From the NCBI GenBank assembly GCA_022264855.1, contig JABYQU010000007.1, positions 744,001-808,000 on the forward strand: a stretch of 64,000 nt of DNA, written 5' to 3'. Each line of letters opens with the position of its first letter. The first letter of the stretch is position 1. The notes below the pieces were generated by a model that worked only from the letters and a program-made list of their open reading frames with translations, did no database searches and was not told the origin of the DNA. The position numbers were made by a program, and so were the translations under genes. Positions 57,810 through 64,000 of the stretch are shown piece by piece. This stretch comes from Lenzites betulinus (taxonomy: Eukaryota > Basidiomycota > Agaricomycetes > Polyporales > Polyporaceae).

Positions 57810-58611
57810 TCACGGACGACGAAGACGCGGCGAGCTCAACGGCCACTGTACATGTGAGCAATAGTCGTCCATGTGTTGCTGGACGGTCTTCCTCGGCGGT
57901 GCATGCTCCACAGACGGCGGCGTGACGAGCCATACGACGGCCGCAATCGCGAGAGGCCACCAAGGCTCGTGCCATGCGACGGGGATGCCACTAAACAGCA
58001 TCTTACGTGTGCGTTCTCCCATCTGTAAAAAGCGAAATCGATCAGTCAGAGTGTGTCGGAAAAAGTGGAAGGGAGGGGTGCCGACGTACGCCCGGGAGGA
58101 GACCAGCGGAGTATGCGTAATGGAGGAAGAACCCTCCGACGAGCACTTGTACGTAGCTCCAACACGCTGGGATGGTAGGCGTGCAGGTATGTGGAGTGTG
58201 TCGGAGTCTCGGGTGCCCTTTGGCGTCCCGACGCGGGACGAAACGGCGCGGAGGTGAGGTGTCCTGACCCGACGCCTGGTGGTAGTAGAGTACTGCCAGC
58301 GGGAGAAGAAATAGCCCTAGGAGCGCGATGAGGGCATGCAGACCGAGGATGTACACGATGGCAAACACGGCCAGGTTGGCCAAATTGCGCAAGAAACGGA
58401 GGGGGTTCCGACGCATAGCCCTCATCTGCTTGTGGTGCTCCGCGAGCATGCGGGATCTGACTGCACACTCGGTATCAAATTCCACTGGACAATGGGGACG
58501 GTCAGCGCGTGTCCGGCAGGAGGATATCTTTATTTACTCACAATCCCCGTAATCGTGGAGCTCCGCCTCCAGGTCAGGCGGGAGGGCAATTGTTGGGACG
58601 CGGTCAGGCAT
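57810..58611 (-). CDS. Small multi-pass membrane protein, unknown function
   Basis: Three exons and about 227 residues. It starts at 58611 (MPDRVPTIALPPDLEAELHD). Exon 2 begins EFDTECAVRSRMLAEHHKQM and is followed by RAMRRNPLRFLRNLANLAVF, two closely spaced hydrophobic spans (LAVFAIVYILGLHALIALLG then LFLLPLAVLYY), a polar loop of about 40 residues, and a third span (VQVLVGGFFLHYAYSAGLLPG). Exon 3 begins MGERTRKMLFSGIPVAWHEP with a fourth span (WWPLAIAAVVWLVTPP) and a polar tail. The basic stretch before the first span suggests a cytosolic N-terminus. The hairpin spacing recalls PRA1/reticulon-like ER and Golgi proteins, but no diagnostic motif was seen. Confidence 0.72.
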
Positions 58612-59510
58612 GACAAGCGAGGACTTTGGGAGGGTGATGGGGACACGAGATGGCAATAAGCGTTGAAGCTGGGGATGAGGAAGGGAGTGGCCACGGATGT
58701 TTGATAAAGGGCGGAGACTGGAAGTCAAAGCGGAGCACTCCCAGGACCAAGCGGCCCACATCACGCTTGCAGTCAACGAGGTACTAGCACAAGCTGTCCC
58801 CGGTAGGCTACACGGACGTACCGCCTTTTATCCACGTGTCCCCAGACTATGGAATAGAGTCATGGAACAAGCGTACAATGAGCGGAGAGCTGCTTTGACA
58901 CATCAAGGCAGCGATACACTTGTGTTACATAGTACTTAGTACTAGTGGTGTTTTGATTTGTCCACGATTGTACGAGTACTGCTGGTATCATTCGGTACAG
59001 CGTTCACGTATTCGGTGGCAGTATATGTATGAGGTGACACGCCTCAGCCATGGCTGGGAGGTGAGGCATGGATGCTGCGGAACATCAAAGGACGGCACAA
59101 TGGCCCGCGGAGTTGTTCATGTTGATCTTGGTCCCAATGTGCACAGCCACGATTGGAAGCACGCGGCCGCCACGGAGACGCCGGCTCGAATATTCGCGCT
59201 TTTGCGCCCTTCGCGCCCCGATGCAATGGATGGGGGACTGCATACTCTATCGCTATAGCTGCTATTGCTGCGATGCCCCCTGGTGTGCAAGAGGCGTAGA
59301 GCGAGTACACGGGGGCGAGGAGAGTGGGAGCGCCCAAGACCAGCGTGGACGCCGCGGCCGGCGCCAGTGAACGCGCGCGCGCTTATTAGCTTGAACTCAA
59401 CCACCACGACCAAGCGAGAGCCACCCGCTCTCGTGTCCCATTGTCCTGCACTGATTACGAAAGATTCAGAAACTCCCACGCGCGACGCGACCAGTGGCCA
59501 AGTTCAACAT
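58612..59510. other. Intergenic region between membrane-protein gene and FunK1 copy 3
   Basis: An 80-codon plus frame (58697-58939) begins MFDKGRRLEVKAEHSQDQAA and contains FYPRVPRLWNRVMEQAYNER. It starts at an ATG and looks protein-like but has no recognised relatives. The remaining 570 bp show only short overlapping frames. Confidence 0.35.
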
Positions 59511-59517
59511 ATAAAAC
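59511..59517 (+). promoter_or_regulatory. TATA box of FunK1 copy 3
   Basis: TATAAAA, 78 bp upstream of the start codon at 59595, followed by a CT-rich leader (CCTCTTCTCCTACCACTCCC). It is the clearest TATA element in the window; the tandem FunK1 copies have only weaker AT-rich matches. Confidence 0.65.
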
Positions 59518-59594
59518 CCAACCGCGCACCTGGTACGCATCCTCTTCTCCTACCACTCCCTGCTCCCTCTCCAGTGTCCATCACGACTTGTAAC

Positions 59595-62315
59595 ATGGCT
59601 TCTAACGTTACCAATGACTCGCCCAGAAAGGCCTTTATTATAAACAGCCCATTCTCGATGACCCAAGGGGACCTGCCCGCTAAGAGAATCGAGTTGCGCT
59701 CGAACGTGCACGGGAAGATACAGTCGATCCCGTACGATGAGTTCAAGAAGACCTTCTTCCCCGACCTCCCGAAACCGTTGTACAAACGGCCTCAAAGAGG
59801 TGTCTCAAAGGCCGCTGCACCCTCGAAGCCGAAGAAGGCCCCCGCTGGGCCAAAGCCGCTCTTCAACAGCACGGAGGCATACAAATTGGAGCGCGACATG
59901 TACGCGCAGCTTGTAAGTTCTCTCTGAACGCGATCAGGGCAGACCGGACATCCACTAACTCCGCCGCCCACAGACGAGCGCACTCAACAAGGCGGCGCTC
60001 TGCAAGGGCTTCACATTCATGGCGACCGCGTACAAGTCAGATCCGACGGACCCGGGCAAGCTAGAGGCCGACATTGGGCTCTACCCGGACGACACGGTGA
60101 AACGCCTGCGGGATCCGAAGCAGAGAGGCGGATACATCAAGGGCCGGACGGACTGGTCGACGATCGAGATTATAATCGAGTGCAAGAAGGCAGCTACCGA
60201 AACCGATCCGTTCGACGAAACCTACGACAACGACGAGGCCAACGCCGTAAAGCGTCGTGAAGCTCTCGGTCAGATCCTGTCGTACGCCGAACTCGTCCTC
60301 AACCGCCAGCAGCGGACGCACCAGTACATGATCCTCTTCATCGGCGTGAATGCGCGTATCGTGCGGATCGATCGCTCGGGGCTGGTCGTGACGAACAGGT
60401 TCTCGTACGTGAACAACAAGACGCTGGTGGAGTTCCTTCGTGCCTACGGGGAAATGCACCCCAGCGAGCGCGGTCACGACCCGACTGCGGTTCGTCTCAA
60501 GCCGGAATCCGAGGAGGTGAAGCGGATGAAGGCCGCTGCCAAGGAGATGGTCGAGGCCGCTACCAAGGCAGCGAAGCGGAAGACGGCCACTGCCAATCAA
60601 GACAACGTGGCGGAGGACTACGTGCCAGAGTACGTGCCACAGCAATTCAAGGACACGCTGGACGAAGCGTATCCGTGGTGGAAGCTGACGGTCAACGACG
60701 AGTCGAGCGCCGGCACGACGAAGCCGCGCGAACGCCATTTCCTTGTCGCGAAACCGTGCTTCAAAGCGGCGGGTGTGGTTGGTCGTACTACCCGTGGCTA
60801 CATCGCACTGGAGTGGGAGAATGACAAGGGCGCGGAAGAAGAGGGCAGCTCGACGGAGAAGACCGGCACAACGCCTCGGAAGAACACGCTCGTGTTTCTC
60901 AAGGACGCGTGGCGCGTCGACAGCGTCGCCATCGACAAGGAGGGGGCTACCTTGCAGGTGCTGCACAAGGAGAAAGTCCGATTTGTACCGACGCTCGTCT
61001 GTCACGGTGACGTCCCCGATCAGAACACGAGCGTCACCGTGGACCTCTGGGAGAAGAACTGTTCGGAGAGGAAGCCCCTCAAGCCCCTCAAGCATCACCA
61101 GCACTACCGCCTCGTTGTCAAGGAGGTGGGCAAGCCTCTGGACAAGATCAAGAGTGGCTTTGACCTGCTTTCGGCGGTCTACTGTGCTCTCCTAGGTGCG
61201 CCGGTTCGTAGGTCGCTGATGATATCGACTTGCTAACGCATGAATCACTGCAGCACACTCGAAGGCATATGAGAAGGGCATCATCCATCGCGACATCAGT
61301 GCGGGAAACATCCTGCTCTACGAGGACTCGCGCGGCCGTTTGGTAGGGCTTCTGAACGACTGGGAGTTGTCGAAGAAACTGTCGGACCAGACCGAGACGG
61401 GTCGTCAGCCTGATCGCACGGTACGTCGTTTGACCTCGCGGCCACGATCAAATCCGCTCATATGCTCTCGGTCATCAGGGGACGTGGCAGTTCCTGTCGG
61501 TGCATGCACTCAACAATCCTGCAAGGACGATCGCCGTACAAGACGAGCTGGAGTCATTTTTCCATGTCATCCTCTACCATGCTGTCCGCCTGCTCCCTCA
61601 TAGCATCCCCGACCACATGGTGCCTCAGTTCCTGCACGACTACTTCGACGATTGCACGCCTGACCCCATGTCAGGCGAGGCTCATTGTGGACACGCAAAG
61701 AGGAGTGCGATCCGTGCGGGGTCCCTCGACATATCTAGCTACCAACACGTCGAGAAGAACACTGTCCAGCCCAACGCCCTCTTACAATTCTTTTGGACGG
61801 ACGAGTCGAAGCAGGTCACTGCCGAGGACTATCCGCTCAACGAATTCATCGCCACTCTGCTTTCATGGTTCGCGGCCTACTATTCCTTGCATTCGTCCAA
61901 GAAACTCGCCGCACCAGCACGCCGCGTGGCTACGGACCCTGCGAAAAACGAATATCTCGCGATGCTATTTGAGGAAGAAGAAAAGGAACAGGAAAAGGAA
62001 GAGAAACGGGAAGAAGAGGTCGAGCTCAATAGCGGTGCAACAGCGAACTCATCCCAGCCCAAGGTCGAAAAGGTCGAAAAGCAGGGAAACGTCGAGACGC
62101 GGGCGAAGAATCTGGAGACTCATCAGGCAATGCTAGACGTGATGAAACAAACTCTCAAGAAACAATGGCCTCAGGTCCCTGACGCCGTCAAGGACAAGAA
62201 ACCCCCGTTCGGCTGGAAGCCCGCCGCCGACCTCGTTCGAACCGGCTCGAAGCGCACTTCGCATCTCGCTGGCAACGACGCCAGCGGCAGGACACGCAAA
62301 AAAACCAAAGCCTAG
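59595..62315 (+). CDS. FunK1 fungal-type protein kinase, copy 3 (nuclease-like motif intact)
   Basis: Four exons (59595-59912, 59974-61195, 61254-61420, 61479-62315), 847 residues. The exon structure and phases equal those of copies 1 and 2, so all three share ancestry, but copy 3 is clearly more diverged and lies ~44 kb away. The kinase has RTTRGYIAL, VFLKDAWRV, EGATLQVLH, IHRDISAGN (Asp527) and LLNDWELSKK, then GTWQFLSVHAL and QDELESFFHVILYHAVRLLP. Upstream is the putative nuclease-like core: EADIGLYPDD (Asp139), IEIIIECKKAATE (Glu175, Lys177), QILSYAELVLNRQQR, and MILFIGVNARIVRIDRSG. A Glu/Lys-rich segment (EEEEKEQEKEEKREEEVE) near residue 740 is likely disordered or coiled. The C-terminus is basic (TGSKRTSHLAG, TRKKTKA), possibly a nuclear localisation signal. 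Confidence 0.92.
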
Positions 62316-63054
62316 TTCCCTCGAGTGCAACCCCATCCGAGTCTGATCGCACCTGCGATTGCGCTATACCGTATGTTGGGACCATCGCCTCCTCCGCCAT
62401 TGTGTCTCTACTGCCATTCCCAGGCGGCCCTGATCGTGCCGCCCTTTTCCATATTCGCTGCCAGGGTGCCCATCCGGACATCCCCCCCCCTCGTCTTGTC
62501 CCCCGCATCTGTCCATTTGCTTTTTTTCCCGTACTCCAGCTCTTTCGCTCTCTCATCAGTCCATCAGTCACTCTGCCCCCTCATCGCCCTGCCTCCCCTG
62601 TATCAATAACATCTCATGCGTCGCCGTCTCCTGTCCTGTTCCGGTTCTCTACATTACTATACCTATCTCTCAGATGTATATATCCTACTAGTCGCAGAAT
62701 GTCGGTCTCAGTATGCCTTTTACGGTGTCGTTCCTCTGGTCGACGACCAGTACCCAGGCAGAATATTTGTGCGCACTCGATAATTATTCCCATTTTCTGA
62801 AAACTGACGGAGTAATAGTGCACGCGTGGCCTGGTAACTTTTCTCTCAGTCGCTGGATCGGGGCTCATTAAAACTGTGATGATGTACCAGAGAATCTGAG
62901 ACGTTGACTGTGATACGATACATGTGCTAAACGAATGATGGCAGTCCAAGCTGCAGTCCCTATGGACAATCGACACGGCGGTGGGTAAATTTGCTCCTGT
63001 AGAGGAAGCCGCACCCCTCTTCCACAATTGAGGTAGTACATATCACGGCACGAT
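62316..63054. other. 3' intergenic region, no gene seen
   Basis: Starts with a long pyrimidine-rich tract (62400-62650), probably within the FunK1 3' untranslated region. Only short frames occur; the region separates two convergent genes. Confidence 0.45.
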
Positions 63055-63465
63055 TTATAGGAAGGCCAGGACGGAGAGACCTCCCGCTGCAATGACGCCA
63101 AGAGCTACGGCCTGCGGTGTGGAGCCGAGTGCAGGTGATGCTCCGGAGGTAGCTAGTACTATGTTAGCGGTGCCGTTGGCCTGGCGGCTCAGTAGTTAGC
63201 CTCTGTCTAGCAAGTATCGAGCTGGCATTCAAGATACAACTTACACCGACGCAGCCCTGGGGGCCCGAGCACCCCATATTCCTGTTCTCAGCGATGACGT
63301 TCGCCTGGAGGGGATCTATAGGAGCAGGGGATGCAGACACTGAGAGGTTGGCTGTCAATCAGTACGTCTGATGAGGGAGTACGGCCAGGTGCTATGGAAC
63401 ATACCGAAAGCGATGGAGAGAGCAAAAACGAGAGTGAGGGTCTGGATGGCGCGTGCGTACATCAT
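63055..63465 (-). CDS. Small secreted protein with a GPI-like C-terminal tail
   Basis: Three exons give 97 residues. Exon 1 encodes a signal peptide (MMYARAIQTLTLVFALSIAF, cleavage probably after the ANLSVSA region). Exon 2 gives SPAPIDPLQANVIAENRNMG and GCSGPQGCVG, with the only two cysteines, which could form one disulphide. Exon 3 gives ANGTANIVLATSGASPALGS, with an N-x-T glycosylation site, then a hydrophobic end (AVALGVIAAGGLSVLAFL). Small residues followed by a short spacer and a terminal hydrophobic stretch fit a GPI-anchor signal, so the mature product would be a very small cell-wall or plasma-membrane protein. Introns: GGTATGTT...GACAG and GTAAGTTG...GCCAG. The family is unknown; basidiomycetes encode many such proteins. 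Confidence 0.75.
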
Positions 63466-64000
63466 GAATTGTGCGGTTGACTGATAAAAATAAGCTGGTG
63501 GGTGGTATCTCGAGTGTGTGGTATATGGCCTGCGGACGGTGACGGCAGAAGTGGACTCGTCCGAGAGACGTTAGGACACGTTAGGGCGCGCAGGAGGTCG
63601 GTCAACGAACGGTGGGGCCTTGATGGTGGCCTGTTCTATTTATCTGTGTGATCATCGCTAGTCAATTTCTTTTTGGACAGTCCCTTGTACTTAAGCGGCG
63701 GGAGGGAGGAGACCGTGTTCTGGTATTCGTGAATCGTTGCAAAGGGAATGCCAAATGCGGAAGAATACACGTGGATATTACAAGCGCCCGTCGGCTTCCG
63801 CCTTTGTTGCCGACCACCACCTTGTTCATGTTATTGCTGCTCGTCAACGTCTGCGGTGTATACGAACAACGCACGCTGCAGAGGAATACCTGAAGCCTGC
63901 CATCCAAGCATGAGCTGACAAGGACCGTTGCCAAGGTATGCCCACAGCTGGATGCGGCTTCTTCGGCAAATTCGCTTCGACATGGGAGGAAATTCGGTCT
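63466..64000. other. 5' flank of the secreted-protein gene and window edge
   Basis: Includes the promoter side of the small secreted-protein gene. Two overlapping frames on opposite strands (63648-63934) cannot be resolved; one could be an exon of a gene continuing outside the window. Confidence 0.35.

Noticed and set aside
1..64000. CRISPR array, bacterial operon or prophage
   Set aside because: No spaced identical repeats, no Shine-Dalgarno-led gene runs, and all recognised genes are spliced fungal genes.

Overview
The window looks like nuclear DNA from an agaricomycete fungus, probably of the Polyporales type. The evidence is dense short introns (about 50-90 nt, GT...AG), three copies of the FunK1 fungal-type protein kinase family, and typical basidiomycete orthologues (Tim22, Ppm1, Nab2, dynactin p25, a Pcl-type cyclin). 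No rRNA, tRNA, CRISPR array, intact transposon or bacterial operon structure was found. All identifications come from reading translated sequence and remembered families; no database search was run.

Layout. 1.1-8.0 kb holds compact housekeeping genes, two pairs of them back to back: dynactin p25 (-) with a TMEM70-like mitochondrial protein (+), an acidic hypothetical protein (+), then the PP2A leucine carboxyl methyltransferase Ppm1 (-) with TIM22 (+). 8.6-15.2 kb is a direct tandem duplication of two FunK1 genes, followed near 16.0 kb by a probable C-terminal relic of a third. 16.3-25.1 kb is compact again: a metal-dependent amidohydrolase (-), a Nab2-type CCCH zinc-finger RNA-binding protein (+), PTRHD1 (-) and a single-span mitochondrial P-loop ATPase (+). 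25-42 kb and 44-55 kb are two long gene-poor blocks. They contain decayed coding material (clearest on the minus strand at 25.2-30.7 kb), microsatellites and a possible transposon remnant, and they flank one intact gene, a Pcl-type cyclin at 42.4-44.0 kb. 55.0-63.5 kb is gene-bearing again: a GNAT acetyltransferase (-), a small membrane protein (-), a third FunK1 gene (+) and a short secreted protein with a GPI-like tail (-).

The housekeeping genes show no common pathway, although three products look mitochondrial (TMEM70-like, Tim22, the P-loop ATPase). The most interesting material is the FunK1 set. Upstream of the kinase domain each protein has a conserved block that reads like a PD-(D/E)XK nuclease core (Asp about 36 residues before a Glu-Cys-Lys triplet, then a Gln-containing helix). 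Two copies keep these residues. The third, first in the tandem array, has lost both the Asp and the E-x-K while keeping the kinase motifs. This suggests a nuclease-kinase architecture with one paralogue evolving into a nuclease-dead form.
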